Positions 45,808 to 54,760 of a stretch of 64,000 nt of DNA are shown here, piece after piece. Position 1 is the first letter of the stretch. Each line of letters starts with the position of its first letter. This stretch comes from an uncultured Parabacteroides sp. GTDB taxonomy: Bacteria; Bacteroidota; Bacteroidia; Bacteroidales; Tannerellaceae. Location: the NCBI RefSeq assembly GCF_905196875.1, contig NZ_CAJJWO010000026.1:1-64000 (forward strand), read 5' to 3'. The notes under the pieces are model-generated. The model did no database searches, was not told the origin of the DNA, and saw only the letters and a list, made by a program, of their open reading frames with translations. The translations under genes and the position numbers were made by a program.

Positions 45808-45957
45808 ACAGTGCAAATATAGCGCTTTTATGTTATACAGCATAACATTTGCAAGAAAAACGCACTCCATTAACATTATTTACCTAAAACATGTTCTAAA
45901 ACATACAAAAGCAACCATTTATTATTAGAAACTTTCTTATTCGTTAGATAAAAATGA

Positions 45958-45985
45958 AGGGGATACCCGAAACCGGACATCCCCT
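45958..45985 (-). terminator. Terminator after the threonine dehydrogenase gene
   Basis: AGGGGAT / ATCCCCT form a 7-bp stem about 25 bp past the stop at 46011. A short T-run follows on the minus strand. Confidence 0.55.
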
Positions 45986-46010
45986 CTCATCACCAAACCT
46001 CTTATATTTG

Positions 46011-46964
46011 TTATTTATCGAAACGCTCTTTCAGCTTTGTAATCATATCACGGGTCATGGTATCCAGATCATAAGTCGGTTTCCAATCCCACTCTGCACG
46101 AGCACAAGTATCATCCAATGAGTTAGGCCATGACTCGGCAATTGCCTGACGCAACGGATCCACATTGTATTCCATCTGGAAGTCAGGAATATATTTACGG
46201 ATGTTATTTGCAATAATTTCCGGATCGAAACTCATAGAAGCAATGTTGAATGAGTTACGGTGTTGCAGACGAGTAGGATCAGCTTCCATGATCTGGATAG
46301 CTGCATGCAATGCATCCGGCATATACATCATGTCCATGAATGTTCCGGCAGCGATCGGACATACGAACTTCTCGCCTTTAACTGCAGAATAATAAATATC
46401 AACAGCATAGTCGGTCGTACCACCACCCGGAGGAGTTACATAAGAGATCAATCCCGGGAAACGAACCGAACGAGTATCGACACCGAAACGAATATTATAA
46501 TAATCGCTCAGCAACTCACCGGAAACTTTTGTTACACCATACATTGTACGCGGGTTGCGAATTGTATCCTGCGGAGTTTTGTCTTTCGGAGTATTGTTAC
46601 CGAATACACCAATAGAACTCGGGGTAAAGACAGCACATTTCATTTCACGTGCCACCTCCAACACATTGAACAAACCACCCATACCGATCTTCCACGCTAA
46701 CTGGGGTTTTGCTTCTGCTACCGCCGAAAGTAAAGCTGCCAGGTTATAAATCGTATCGATCTTATATTTAGAAACCGTCTCAGCAATCTGCTGTTCATTT
46801 GTTATGTCAACAATAGCAGAAGGTCCCGATTCCAGCAGCTCTCCTTTAGGTTCTGCACCGGAAATATAACCTGCCACGATGTCGCCATCATAACGTTTTC
46901 TCAACTCCATGGTTAACTCTGAGCCGATCTGACCGGTAGAACCAATAATTAATACATTCTTCAT
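46011..46964 (-). CDS. tdh: SDR-type L-threonine 3-dehydrogenase
   Basis: A 317-residue extended short-chain dehydrogenase: NAD-binding IIGSTGQIGSELTMEL, YNLAALLSAVAEAKP, then the catalytic PSSIGVFG and the YGVTKVSGELLSDYY pair (Tyr and Lys). FPGLISYVTPPGGGTTDYAVDIYYSAV is typical of threonine dehydrogenases of this fold. It oxidises L-threonine to 2-amino-3-ketobutyrate. The divergent kbl gene 250 bp away encodes the next enzyme, which supports the call over a UDP-sugar epimerase. Confidence 0.9.
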   Translation of the reverse strand: MKNVLIIGSTGQIGSELTMELRKRYDGDIVAGYISGAEPKGELLESGPSAIVDITNEQQIAETVSKYKIDTIYNLAALLSAVAEAKPQLAWKIGMGGLFNVLEVAREMKCAVFTPSSIGVFGNNTPKDKTPQDTIRNPRTMYGVTKVSGELLSDYYNIRFGVDTRSVRFPGLISYVTPPGGGTTDYAVDIYYSAVKGEKFVCPIAAGTFMDMMYMPDALHAAIQIMEADPTRLQHRNSFNIASMSFDPEIIANNIRKYIPDFQMEYNVDPLRQAIAESWPNSLDDTCARAEWDWKPTYDLDTMTRDMITKLKERFDK

Positions 46965-46998
46965 TGCGTTTTATTGTCTTTTTAAGTTTTTTCCGCGG

Positions 46999-47006
46999 CA
47001 AAGGTA
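46999..47006 (-). promoter_or_regulatory. -7 box for the threonine dehydrogenase gene
   Basis: TACCTTTG on the minus strand lies 35 bp before the start at 46964. Confidence 0.55.
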
Positions 47007-47090
47007 TAGAGAATAAAATTGTTCCTGCATTATTTTCTTGTGTTTTTTAATACCAAAATTCAAAAAAAAATATGACCTTTGCTTCATCAG

Positions 47091-47118
47091 TTGACAGTTG
47101 ACTATTAACAGTTGGCAG
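47091..47118. repeat. Four tandem heptamers TTGACAG-like
   Basis: TTGACAG, TTGACTA, TTAACAG and TTGGCAG follow one another without gaps. Similar heptamer runs are common in Bacteroidales intergenic DNA. They lie between the divergent tdh and kbl genes. Confidence 0.6.
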
Positions 47119-47214
47119 CTTACATTTATAAAAAGCTTCAAACTGTAACTTGTCCGCATCAACTATAAACAATTTCGTCTACTTGATTCAAAAATACTAA
47201 CAAAAAACAATGTT

Positions 47215-48405
47215 ATGTACGGTAAACTGAAAGAATTCCTTACACAGGAACTGGCAAATATTAAAGCTGCCGGATTGTACAAAAATGAGCGTATTATTAC
47301 TACGCCTCAAAGAGCCGACATTAAAGTAAATGCCGGAAGTGATGTTTTAAACTTCTGTGCCAACAATTACCTTGGTCTGTCAGACAACCAACGTTTGATC
47401 AAAGCTGCAAAAGAAGCTATGGATACTCACGGATATGGAATGTCGTCCGTTCGTTTCATCTGCGGAACTCAGGATTTGCACAAACAATTGGAAGCTGCTA
47501 TTTCCGATTATTTCAAAACGGAAGATACTATTCTGTATGCTGCTTGTTTCGATGCAAACGGTGGTTTGTTCGAACCGTTATTCGGCGAAGAAGATGCTAT
47601 CATCTCCGATTCACTGAACCACGCTTCTATCATCGACGGTGTACGTTTGTGTAAAGCAAAACGTTATCGTTATGCAAATGCCGATATGGCTGATCTGGAA
47701 CGTTGTCTACAGGAAGCTCAGGCTCAACGTCACCGCATCATTGCAACAGACGGTGTATTCTCAATGGACGGAAATGTTGCTCCGATGGATAAAATCTGCG
47801 AACTGGCAGAAAAATATGATGCACTGGTAATGGTAGACGAATCTCACTCTGCGGGTGTTGTCGGTCCGACTGGCCACGGTGTAGCAGAACAATATAATGT
47901 ATATGGAAAAGTAGATATCTTTACAGGTACGTTAGGAAAAGCATTCGGTGGTGCAATGGGTGGTTTCACTACAGGTAAAAAAGAAATTATCGACATGCTT
48001 CGCCAACGTTCACGTCCTTATCTGTTCTCTAACTCGGTAGCACCTGCTATTGTCGGAGCTAGTCTGGAAATGTTCAAGATGCTGAAAGAAAGCGATGCAC
48101 TGCATACAAAACTGATGGATAACGTATCCTATTTCCGCGATAAGATGCTGGCTGCCGGTTTCGATATCAAACCGACTCAGTCTGCTATCTGCGCTGTTAT
48201 GCTATATGATGCCAAATTATCTCAGGATTTCGCAGCCAAGATGCAGGAAGAAGGAATCTATGTAACAGGATTCTATTATCCGGTAGTTCCGAAAGACCAG
48301 GCACGTATCCGTGTTCAGTTGTCTGCCGGACATGAAAAAGAACATTTAGACAAGGCGATCGCTGCATTTATCAAAGTTGGTAAAGAACTGAATGTGATTA
48401 AATAA
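47215..48405 (+). CDS. kbl: Glycine C-acetyltransferase (2-amino-3-ketobutyrate CoA ligase)
   Basis: A 396-residue PLP enzyme of the alpha-oxoamine synthase family: NFCANNYLGLSDNQRL, SVRFICGTQDLHKQLE, the cofactor motif MVDESHSAGVVGPTGHG, and Lys242 in TGTLGKAFGGAMGG. It turns 2-amino-3-ketobutyrate and CoA into glycine and acetyl-CoA. It pairs with the divergent threonine dehydrogenase. A terminator follows. Confidence 0.96.
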   Translation: MYGKLKEFLTQELANIKAAGLYKNERIITTPQRADIKVNAGSDVLNFCANNYLGLSDNQRLIKAAKEAMDTHGYGMSSVRFICGTQDLHKQLEAAISDYFKTEDTILYAACFDANGGLFEPLFGEEDAIISDSLNHASIIDGVRLCKAKRYRYANADMADLERCLQEAQAQRHRIIATDGVFSMDGNVAPMDKICELAEKYDALVMVDESHSAGVVGPTGHGVAEQYNVYGKVDIFTGTLGKAFGGAMGGFTTGKKEIIDMLRQRSRPYLFSNSVAPAIVGASLEMFKMLKESDALHTKLMDNVSYFRDKMLAAGFDIKPTQSAICAVMLYDAKLSQDFAAKMQEEGIYVTGFYYPVVPKDQARIRVQLSAGHEKEHLDKAIAAFIKVGKELNVIK

Positions 48406-48429
48406 ATGAACATTTTTCTATAAATAAAA

Positions 48430-48465
48430 AAGAAGCGGAACATATTTGTTACCGCTTCTTCTCTT
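48430..48465 (+). terminator. Intrinsic terminator after kbl
   Basis: AAGAAGCGG / CCGCTTCTT form a 9-bp stem followed by a T/C-rich stretch. It can also stop the small gene that reads leftward from 48656. Confidence 0.75.
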
Positions 48466-48485
48466 TCAGAACAAACCATTAACCT

Positions 48486-48656
48486 TTAATAATTATTATC
48501 TTCCTCGCCATCCACGAGATTATTCAATTCAAACTCCAGACTTACCAGGTCCTTTTTCCATGATTTCAGGATATGGGATGGTGTCTCTTTTGGAGGATTA
48601 TCTATTTTCGTCTGGATATTGGATATCTCCAGTTCCAATCTTTCGCGCCTGTTCAT
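48486..48656 (-). CDS. Small helical protein of 56 residues
   Basis: The frame runs from ATG at 48656 to TAA at 48486. The product begins MNRRERLELEISNIQTKID, has a proline-rich turn (NPPKETPSH), and then KSWKKDLVSLEFELNNLVDGEEDNNY. Two charged helices with heptad-like leucines suggest a small helical hairpin or coiled coil. I do not recognise a named family. It is likely real because of its sensible composition, an A/T-rich leader, and the shared terminator beyond it. Confidence 0.6.
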   Translation of the reverse strand: MNRRERLELEISNIQTKIDNPPKETPSHILKSWKKDLVSLEFELNNLVDGEEDNNY

Positions 48657-48818
48657 ATCTATTTTTTATTTATCACTTTTTTAACAATCACTCAATTAAT
48701 AAACAATCGCAATTGCCAATATGTTCATCAAAAACAGTCTGTACAACGTAAATTTTAAGCGTTCCGCTATGGCCCCATTTATTATGGGAAGCCACTTCGA
48801 TAAGATGGAAAGATTTCA

Positions 48819-48826
48819 TATCTTTG
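48819..48826 (+). promoter_or_regulatory. -7 box for the PHP phosphatase gene
   Basis: TATCTTTG lies 33 bp before the ATG at 48860. The rest of 48657-48818 shows nothing beyond A/T-rich leader sequence. Confidence 0.55.
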
Positions 48827-48859
48827 CATACCGAAAACAATTGACAATATAATATTTAT

Positions 48860-49705
48860 ATGCAACTTAGTAATTATCACAGTCATTGCACATTCTGTGA
48901 TGGGCGTAGTACTCCAGAAGATTTTGTAAAATTCGCTATATCGCATGGATTCCGGGCGTACGGTTTTTCCTCACACTCGCCCCTTCCTTTTGAAACTTTC
49001 TGGAATATGTCAAAAGATGATATGCCCGAATATCTGGCGGAGATAAGCCGGTTGAAGGAGAAATATGCAGACCGACTGGAAATATATACATCTCTGGAAA
49101 TCGACTACCTGGATGAGACTTATAATCCTTCCATCACCTATTTTCAGGAACTTCCGTTAGATTATCGGATCGGCTCCATTCATTTCCTGCCTTTATCGGA
49201 ACATCTGAGTGAAGATAATATGGTGTGCATAGACGGGGCTTTTTCCGATTACAAAAATTCGGTTGACCGTTATTTCGAAGGTAATATCGGCAAACTGGTT
49301 GCCCGCTATTTCGACTCTACATTAAAAATGATCGAAGCAGGTGGTTTCGACATTGTGGGACATATGGACAAGATCTATATGAACGGACACAAATGCAATG
49401 ATTTCTCTTTTGATGCAGATTGGTATCAGGCTCCATTCAAAGCAACTCTCGACCTGATAGTTCAAAAAGGATTAATGGTTGAAGTCAATACCAAGAATCT
49501 GGTAAAAAAACAACAGATATTTCCACGCAAAGAATATCTCGGCCTGTTGAAAGAAATGAATATACCGGTAATGGTCAATTCAGACTGCCATTATCCCGAT
49601 CTGGTAAATGACGGACGCGAAGAAGCGTTCAAAATATTGAAAGAAATTGGTTTTAAAACAACACGGGAATTAGTAAAAGGTAGTTGGCAAGATGTTGCAA
49701 TATAA
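48860..49705 (+). CDS. PHP-family histidinol-phosphatase
   Basis: A 281-residue PHP phosphoesterase: metal ligands in NYHSHCTFCDG, GFSSHSPLPF, TSLEIDYLDE, IGSIHFLP, DIVGHMDKIYMNG and VNSDCHYPD. The length and motifs fit HisJ/HisK-type histidinol-phosphatase, which makes histidinol in histidine synthesis. No other his genes are nearby, so another phosphoester substrate is possible. Confidence 0.88.
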   Translation: MQLSNYHSHCTFCDGRSTPEDFVKFAISHGFRAYGFSSHSPLPFETFWNMSKDDMPEYLAEISRLKEKYADRLEIYTSLEIDYLDETYNPSITYFQELPLDYRIGSIHFLPLSEHLSEDNMVCIDGAFSDYKNSVDRYFEGNIGKLVARYFDSTLKMIEAGGFDIVGHMDKIYMNGHKCNDFSFDADWYQAPFKATLDLIVQKGLMVEVNTKNLVKKQQIFPRKEYLGLLKEMNIPVMVNSDCHYPDLVNDGREEAFKILKEIGFKTTRELVKGSWQDVAI

Positions 49706-49707
49706 AA

Positions 49708-49737
49708 AAGGTGGCCCTAAGGTCACCTTATTTTTTT
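49708..49737 (+). terminator. Intrinsic terminator after the PHP phosphatase
   Basis: AAGGTGGCC / GGTCACCTT stem with a CTAA loop and a T-run. It overlaps the 3' end of the opposing adenosyltransferase gene. Confidence 0.75.
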
Positions 49738-50294
49738 CTCTTATACAAAAAAGATTGCCATCGCTCCTCGGTATGGTCCTGGCGGAACATCTCATACCGT
49801 GCCATCGTAAAGAGTAAATCCGACAAGCGATTAGTAAATTGAAGGATATTCTCTTCAACGGGATCTTGCCTGTTCAACGTCCACAAACGACGTTCGGCAC
49901 GACGGACAATCGTGCGGGCCAGTTGCAGATGGGCGGAGATCAATGTGCCTCCCGGAAGGATGAAAAATCCGTTATCTTCCATCTGCGCAGTCAGGGCATC
50001 AATCTGCTGCTCACAGAAAAACACCAGATCTTCCGAAAGACTGTTCGGATTCTTATCACGGATAGCCGATGGGGTCGCTACATGCGACATAACCACCATC
50101 AGTTCCCGCTGTATTTTACCTAAGACATCCTGCCATTCATGTTCAGGAGGCAATAAAGCCCGCACGATACCGATTTGTGCATTCACTTCATCCAATGTAC
50201 CGTTCGCTTCGATACGGATATCGTCTTTGTCTACCCGTTCGCCGCCGTGGATACCGGTACGGCCTTTATCTCCTCCTCTGGTATAAATTCTCAT
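49728..50294 (-). CDS. Cob(I)alamin adenosyltransferase, PduO type
   Basis: A 188-residue trimeric adenosyltransferase: ATP loop IYTRGGDKGRTGIHGGERVDKDD, EANGTLDEVNAQIGIVRAL, then FILPGGTLISAHLQLARTIVRRAERRLW and a final LNRQDPVEENILQFTNRLSDLLFTMAR. It adds the adenosyl group to cobalamin. CbiA lies 3 kb away, so B12 salvage or synthesis genes are loosely gathered here. It starts 2 bp after the flotillin gene stop. Confidence 0.95.
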   Translation of the reverse strand: MRIYTRGGDKGRTGIHGGERVDKDDIRIEANGTLDEVNAQIGIVRALLPPEHEWQDVLGKIQRELMVVMSHVATPSAIRDKNPNSLSEDLVFFCEQQIDALTAQMEDNGFFILPGGTLISAHLQLARTIVRRAERRLWTLNRQDPVEENILQFTNRLSDLLFTMARYEMFRQDHTEERWQSFLYKRKK

Positions 50295-50295
50295 C

Positions 50296-51924
50296 TTACT
50301 TTTTTGTTGTATCTTTCTTTTCTTCTTTTTCTTCCGGATGTATGATTCCCTTTACAGTATCACCAATAGGCAATTTATCCAAGACTCCCAAACTCGGAGC
50401 CACTGTTTTAACTAATTGGTTAAGGAAATTACCGGTTGTACCCTGACCACCGTCAAAGACAGTAATATCACCCAGCTGAATATGTTCGAAGGCTTTCACC
50501 TGTTCGCCGGCAATTTCTTTCCATTGATCCACCATCTTGTACTGGATAGCGATAGCCGGATTCGATTCGGCAGCCTCAACCATCGCCTTGAAACCATCGG
50601 CTTCGGCAAGCAACGATTTCTTTTTACCTTCAGCTTCGGCTTCCAGTTTCATCTGAATCGCACGAGCTTCGGCTTCGGCCTGTGCCAATGTTGCCTTTGC
50701 TTTCGCTTCAGCTTCACGGATCATCTTTTCGGCAACTGCTTCAGCTTGTAGGATCGCTTCCTGACGGGCAATCTCGGCCGGCACGATCTTTTGTGCTTTC
50801 AGGGCAGATTCTACCTTTTTGGCTTTCGCTTCTTCCACCTCACGTTGTGCAATTTCGCGAGCTGCCTGTACAGAGGCTTCCGATTTGGCTGCTGCTTCAC
50901 CTGCCTGTTTATTGGCCTCTGCTTGAGTTACGGCAAGTTCGGCATCTGACTTGGCCACTTCCTTGTTTGCTTCGTTTCGTCCTACGGCTGCTTTTCTTCC
51001 GGCATCGGCTTTCTTGATTTCCATATCGGAATTCAATTCGGCCACGCGGCTTTCTTTATCAGTGTTCGCTCTTTCGATATTGATATTCTTATCGGCTTCG
51101 GCACGGGCAACCTGCGATTCCTTTTCTGCATTGGCTACGGCAACCTGTGCGATACGCTCCTTATCCGCATTCGCCACAGAAATTTCCTGTTGTTTCTTGG
51201 TTTCAGCAATCGCAATGTCCTGATCTTTGCGCGTTTCGGCAACAGTCGTTTCACGTTCACGAATCTGGTTGGCAATCTTGATAGCACCCAGTTTTTCCTG
51301 TTCTTCGATATTTGCCTGAGCTTCGTTCAAAGCCTTGCTTTCCGCTTCTTTACCGAGGTTGACGATATAGTTGGCGGCATCACGGATATCACTGATGTTT
51401 ATGTTCATCAGGTAAAGACCGAATTTGCGCAGTTCCGTATCGATATTGTCGCGTACCTTAGACAGGAATTTGTCACGGTCGGAGTTCAATTCCTCGATTG
51501 TCATGTCGGCGATAACCAGACGCATCTGACCGTATACGACATCGGTAATAAGGTTCTGTTTATCTTCCGGTTGCAACCCCAATAGACGTTCGGCTGCATT
51601 CTGCATCACTTCGGAGTCCGTACTGATCGCCACCGTAATGGTTGTCGGAACATCCACACGGATATTCTGGGCAGACAAGGCTCCGGTCAGCTTACAATCG
51701 ATCTGAAGCGGTTTCATCGACAGGAATTCGTACCCCTGGATGATAGGCCAAACGAAGGCAGCACCACCATGATAGAGTTTGGCAGACTTCTCACCGGATG
51801 TCTTACCATACACCACCAACACTTCATCACTCTTACATTTGCGATAACGGGAAAGTATCCCGATAAAAGAAAGGATGATAACCACTACCAGAATGGCTAC
51901 CATAATTAACATTTCCTGTGTCAT
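50296..51924 (-). CDS. Flotillin-family SPFH protein
   Basis: A 542-residue protein: one N-terminal membrane helix (about 5-25), an SPFH domain (about 30-200) and a long Ala/Glu/Lys-rich coiled coil (about 205-480) with repeated EAKAKATLAQAEAEARAIQ-type segments. Flotillins scaffold membrane microdomains. The NfeD-like gene 19 bp upstream is the usual partner, as in YqiK-YqiJ and FloT-YuaF. Confidence 0.94.
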   Translation of the reverse strand: MTQEMLIMVAILVVVIILSFIGILSRYRKCKSDEVLVVYGKTSGEKSAKLYHGGAAFVWPIIQGYEFLSMKPLQIDCKLTGALSAQNIRVDVPTTITVAISTDSEVMQNAAERLLGLQPEDKQNLITDVVYGQMRLVIADMTIEELNSDRDKFLSKVRDNIDTELRKFGLYLMNINISDIRDAANYIVNLGKEAESKALNEAQANIEEQEKLGAIKIANQIRERETTVAETRKDQDIAIAETKKQQEISVANADKERIAQVAVANAEKESQVARAEADKNINIERANTDKESRVAELNSDMEIKKADAGRKAAVGRNEANKEVAKSDAELAVTQAEANKQAGEAAAKSEASVQAAREIAQREVEEAKAKKVESALKAQKIVPAEIARQEAILQAEAVAEKMIREAEAKAKATLAQAEAEARAIQMKLEAEAEGKKKSLLAEADGFKAMVEAAESNPAIAIQYKMVDQWKEIAGEQVKAFEHIQLGDITVFDGGQGTTGNFLNQLVKTVAPSLGVLDKLPIGDTVKGIIHPEEKEEKKDTTKK

Positions 51925-51943
51925 AACTTAATCCTTGAGTTTG

Positions 51944-52438
51944 TTATTGTATATAAATTGTTCCTGATTCTACTTTGCAAATAATCGTACGGTCTCCGGT
52001 CTGATACTTCTTTCCCTCCAACGAACGGACTTCCACTTCACGGAGAGCCCCATTCTGAGCCACCTGTACGATGTAACGAATACCATCGTGTGCATAAATC
52101 GTACATTCCCGGCCAACAAGGGCTTCCGTCTTCTCCGGTTTATTCTCTTTCTGAAGCTGATAAGCCTTTTTATAAAGGAACCATAAGACGAAAACGAATG
52201 CCAATCCGATCAGGATACCGATCAGGAAAGTCGATATGGCTGTACTTTGAGCAATATACATATACCAACCGAAGCCGATACAAAAATGAGTAAAACCTTT
52301 GAATGATACGGCACTACTAAGATCTGCATCGATATCCGTATCTGTATCCAGGTCACCGAAAAAGATAGACATGATAAACTGTATCAGAAATATAGCTGAA
52401 GCAACTATTGCGATACCGAGAAAAATAGTATTGACCAT
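51944..52438 (-). CDS. NfeD-like membrane protein, flotillin partner
   Basis: A 164-residue protein with two or three membrane helices (about 5-27, 50-90) and a C-terminal OB-fold (about 100-164: TEALVGRECTIYAHDGIRYIVQV, then VEVRSLEGKKYQTGDRTIICKVE). Such short NfeD-type proteins accompany flotillins. The start is the ATG at 52438. Confidence 0.85.
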   Translation of the reverse strand: MVNTIFLGIAIVASAIFLIQFIMSIFFGDLDTDTDIDADLSSAVSFKGFTHFCIGFGWYMYIAQSTAISTFLIGILIGLAFVFVLWFLYKKAYQLQKENKPEKTEALVGRECTIYAHDGIRYIVQVAQNGALREVEVRSLEGKKYQTGDRTIICKVESGTIYIQ

Positions 52439-52508
52439 GGTATGAATTATTAGTGTTCACGAAAATAAGGATTATTTCGATAAAACCGGCATATATAATA
52501 AAAATATG

Positions 52509-52516
52509 TATGTTTG
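52509..52516 (+). promoter_or_regulatory. -7 box for the AlkD-like gene
   Basis: TATGTTTG lies 23 bp before the ATG at 52540. Confidence 0.55.
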
Positions 52517-52539
52517 CAGTAAATTATTAAGACGACCTT

Positions 52540-53247
52540 ATGCGAACAATCATAGAAACAGTACAACAGGCACTCATTGAAAACATAGACGAAAAGACTC
52601 GTGGCAATGCCCAGAACTTCTTCAAGGAAAAGATTCTGTATCATGGTGTAAAGGTTCCTCTTGTCAACAAGATCAGTAAAGAGTTTTTCACGTCGATCAA
52701 AGAACTTCCTAAAAATGAAATCTTTTCTTTATGTGAGGCATTGTGGGAATCCGGTTATTCGGAGGAATCGTACATTGCCTGCAACTGGTCTTACTATATT
52801 TATACACAATACCAACCGGAAGACTTTACCGTATTTGAAAAATGGGTAAACTCGTATGTCAACAATTGGGCATCCTGCGACACACTATGCAATCATACGG
52901 TCGGAACATTTCTTGAAATGTATCCCGAATATATATCCCGTCTGAAAGAATGGGCACGGTCGGATAATCGCTGGACTAAACGGGCAGCGGCTGTCACCCT
53001 GATTATCCCCGCCAGAAAAGGTTTGTTCCTGCAAGATATTTTCGAGATAGCAGATATTCTCCTTTACGACCCGGACGATCTGGTACAAAAAGGATATGGC
53101 TGGATGCTGAAAGCTGCCAGCGAAGCTCATCAGGAAGAGGTATTCGATTATGTGATGTCGAAAAAAGCGACTATGCCCCGTACCTCATTAAGATATGCCA
53201 TCGAGAAGATGCCCAAAGAACTGAAAGTACAGGCTATGGCTAAATAA
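52540..53247 (+). CDS. DNA alkylation repair protein, AlkD-like
   Basis: A 235-residue HEAT-repeat DNA glycosylase: KGVKVPLVNKISKEF-like start, LWESGYSEESYIACNW, VNSYVNNWASCDTLCNHTVG with the catalytic-type Asp, and SDNRWTKRAAAVTLIIPARKG. AlkD enzymes excise alkylated bases without flipping them. The gene overlaps the convergent cbiA gene by 8 bp. Confidence 0.92.
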   Translation: MRTIIETVQQALIENIDEKTRGNAQNFFKEKILYHGVKVPLVNKISKEFFTSIKELPKNEIFSLCEALWESGYSEESYIACNWSYYIYTQYQPEDFTVFEKWVNSYVNNWASCDTLCNHTVGTFLEMYPEYISRLKEWARSDNRWTKRAAAVTLIIPARKGLFLQDIFEIADILLYDPDDLVQKGYGWMLKAASEAHQEEVFDYVMSKKATMPRTSLRYAIEKMPKELKVQAMAK

Positions 53248-54571
53248 GTCCGTTCAAATAGTCTATAAACCATTTATTATTCGTGCTGTCACCCCAATAC
53301 AGGTGCGTATAACCTGCCAGCACGTTCTTATACCTGTAAAGTGGAGTATCGACAGAGGCTCCTTTTGCCGTTTGCGCGGTAGCAACTGATGCAAGATGTC
53401 CTTCACCGGGCAAGACACGGGAATAATGGAATTCGTGTCCTTTCATAATATAGTCTTTATAATGCAAGATACGATATCCCAGGCAAAGTTTCATCTGTTC
53501 CATAGTAGCCGACTGTTTGAACAAGCCAACCATCGGATAAACGGTTCCTTCTGCCGATCTTATCTCGTTGCATAAATACATCATCCCGCCACATTCTGCC
53601 AGCAGCTTCCCTCCTGCTTCCGCATACTGACGGATCGCCCGGAGCATGGACTGATTGGATGATAATTCAGACAGATATAGTTCCGGATAGCCTCCTGGCA
53701 AATAGACAAAATCAGACTCCGGCAATGTAGTATCTTTCAGAGGACTGAAAAAGGTAACTTTACCTAATCGATGCAACAACCGGATATTCTCTTCATAAGC
53801 AAAGCTGAAAGCGGCATCCCAGGCAATCGATATTCTTAAAGAAGACGGTGTAATCTCCCCTGATTGAGCAAGAAGATGAGAGGCAGATGCATCAGGTTGA
53901 TAAGCCGTCAGTTCCAAAAGCCGGTCTATATCGACATGATTTTCTACCAATTCGGCTACACGATCGGCAAACGTATCGAAACAAAATGCCTCATCTAATG
54001 ATAAACCCAAATGGCGACTAGGAATCTCTACATCCGCTTGTTTAGGAAGATATCCTAATGCTTCCACCCCGGCATCAAGACATGCCTGCTTCAGGAAAGA
54101 ATAATGGTTCTCCGAAGCGACAAAATTGAAAACCGCTCCAACCAGATTAAGTTCTTTATGGAAGTTTTTGAATCCATATAATAATGGAGCGACAGAGTAA
54201 GCCGTACTCTTTGCATTGACAATCAGTATGACCGGAATACCCAACAGACCGGCTATTTCAGCACTACTGCCTTTCATTCCGTCGTATCCGTCAAAAAGCC
54301 CCATCACTCCTTCAGTCACTGCATAATCGGCTTCGGAAGTATAATACCGATACAGCTCCTTTATATGTTGCTCCGACATCATGAAACTATCCAGATTTAC
54401 AGAAGGAGAACCGGCGGCCATCTTATGGTGGCGTGTATCGATATAATCCGGTCCGCATTTAAAGGGTCTGACTTCCCCTCCCCGGTTCTTCAATGCCCGA
54501 AGTAGTCCGAGTGTAAATGTTGTCTTCCCACTTCCCGAAGAAGCGGCTCCTATTAAAAGGTGAGATTTCAT
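53240..54571 (-). CDS. cbiA: Cobyrinate a,c-diamide synthase
   Basis: A 443-residue enzyme. The N-terminal P-loop domain has IGAASSGSGKTTFTLGLL and KCGPDYIDTRHH. The C-terminal class-I amidotransferase domain has LPGGYPELYL and the Cys nucleophile in LLAECGGMMYL, with His in GHEFHYSRV. It amidates cobyrinate with glutamine and ATP in B12 synthesis. Other corrin genes are not in the window. Confidence 0.95.
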   Translation of the reverse strand: MKSHLLIGAASSGSGKTTFTLGLLRALKNRGGEVRPFKCGPDYIDTRHHKMAAGSPSVNLDSFMMSEQHIKELYRYYTSEADYAVTEGVMGLFDGYDGMKGSSAEIAGLLGIPVILIVNAKSTAYSVAPLLYGFKNFHKELNLVGAVFNFVASENHYSFLKQACLDAGVEALGYLPKQADVEIPSRHLGLSLDEAFCFDTFADRVAELVENHVDIDRLLELTAYQPDASASHLLAQSGEITPSSLRISIAWDAAFSFAYEENIRLLHRLGKVTFFSPLKDTTLPESDFVYLPGGYPELYLSELSSNQSMLRAIRQYAEAGGKLLAECGGMMYLCNEIRSAEGTVYPMVGLFKQSATMEQMKLCLGYRILHYKDYIMKGHEFHYSRVLPGEGHLASVATAQTAKGASVDTPLYRYKNVLAGYTHLYWGDSTNNKWFIDYLNGLI

Positions 54572-54628
54572 GATCTATAAGATGTTTATCAATAATAAAG
54601 GGAAGGTTTTATGCTAAACTAACAATTC

Positions 54629-54710
54629 TGCCACTAGGATGGCAGAGCCCTGCCGCTGTAATGGCAATGTTCTGCCATTCTAGTGGCAGACATTTGCCAT
54701 CACACTGGCA
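54629..54710. repeat. Four palindromic units with exact 22-bp period
   Basis: TGCC-N8-GGCA occurs at 54629, 54651, 54673 and 54695, each unit 16 bp and each start 22 bp from the next. Units 1 and 3 are near reverse complements. The array lies between panB (3' side) and cbiA (5' side), both leftward. Confidence 0.85.
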
Positions 54711-54760
54711 AAACAGAATCAACAGCACGAAACACGTGCTTCTTATAAGTTCAATCAGTA

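Larger units (their letters stand above)
45707..46010. other. Gap with candidate minus-strand small RNA and terminators
   Basis: This 304-bp gap has no gene. It holds a minus-strand -7 box (45814-45821), a strong minus-strand terminator (45747-45767 plus a T-run), an ATGTTAT/ATAACAT hairpin near 45830-45848 and a second stem at 45958-45985 before the epimerase stop. Confidence 0.6.

Noticed and set aside
45799..45822. Seven-codon leader peptide (MKNTVQI)
   Set aside because: No ribosome-binding context and no downstream gene on the plus strand; it overlaps a minus-strand promoter box.
46971..47162. 63-codon open frame before tdh
   Set aside because: Its sequence includes a CQLLIVNCQL stretch produced by TTGACAG heptamer repeats, a common non-coding pattern in Bacteroidales.
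54629..54710. CRISPR array
   Set aside because: The repeated part is only short palindromic arms, the 6-8-nt intervals are far too short for spacers, and no cas genes are present.
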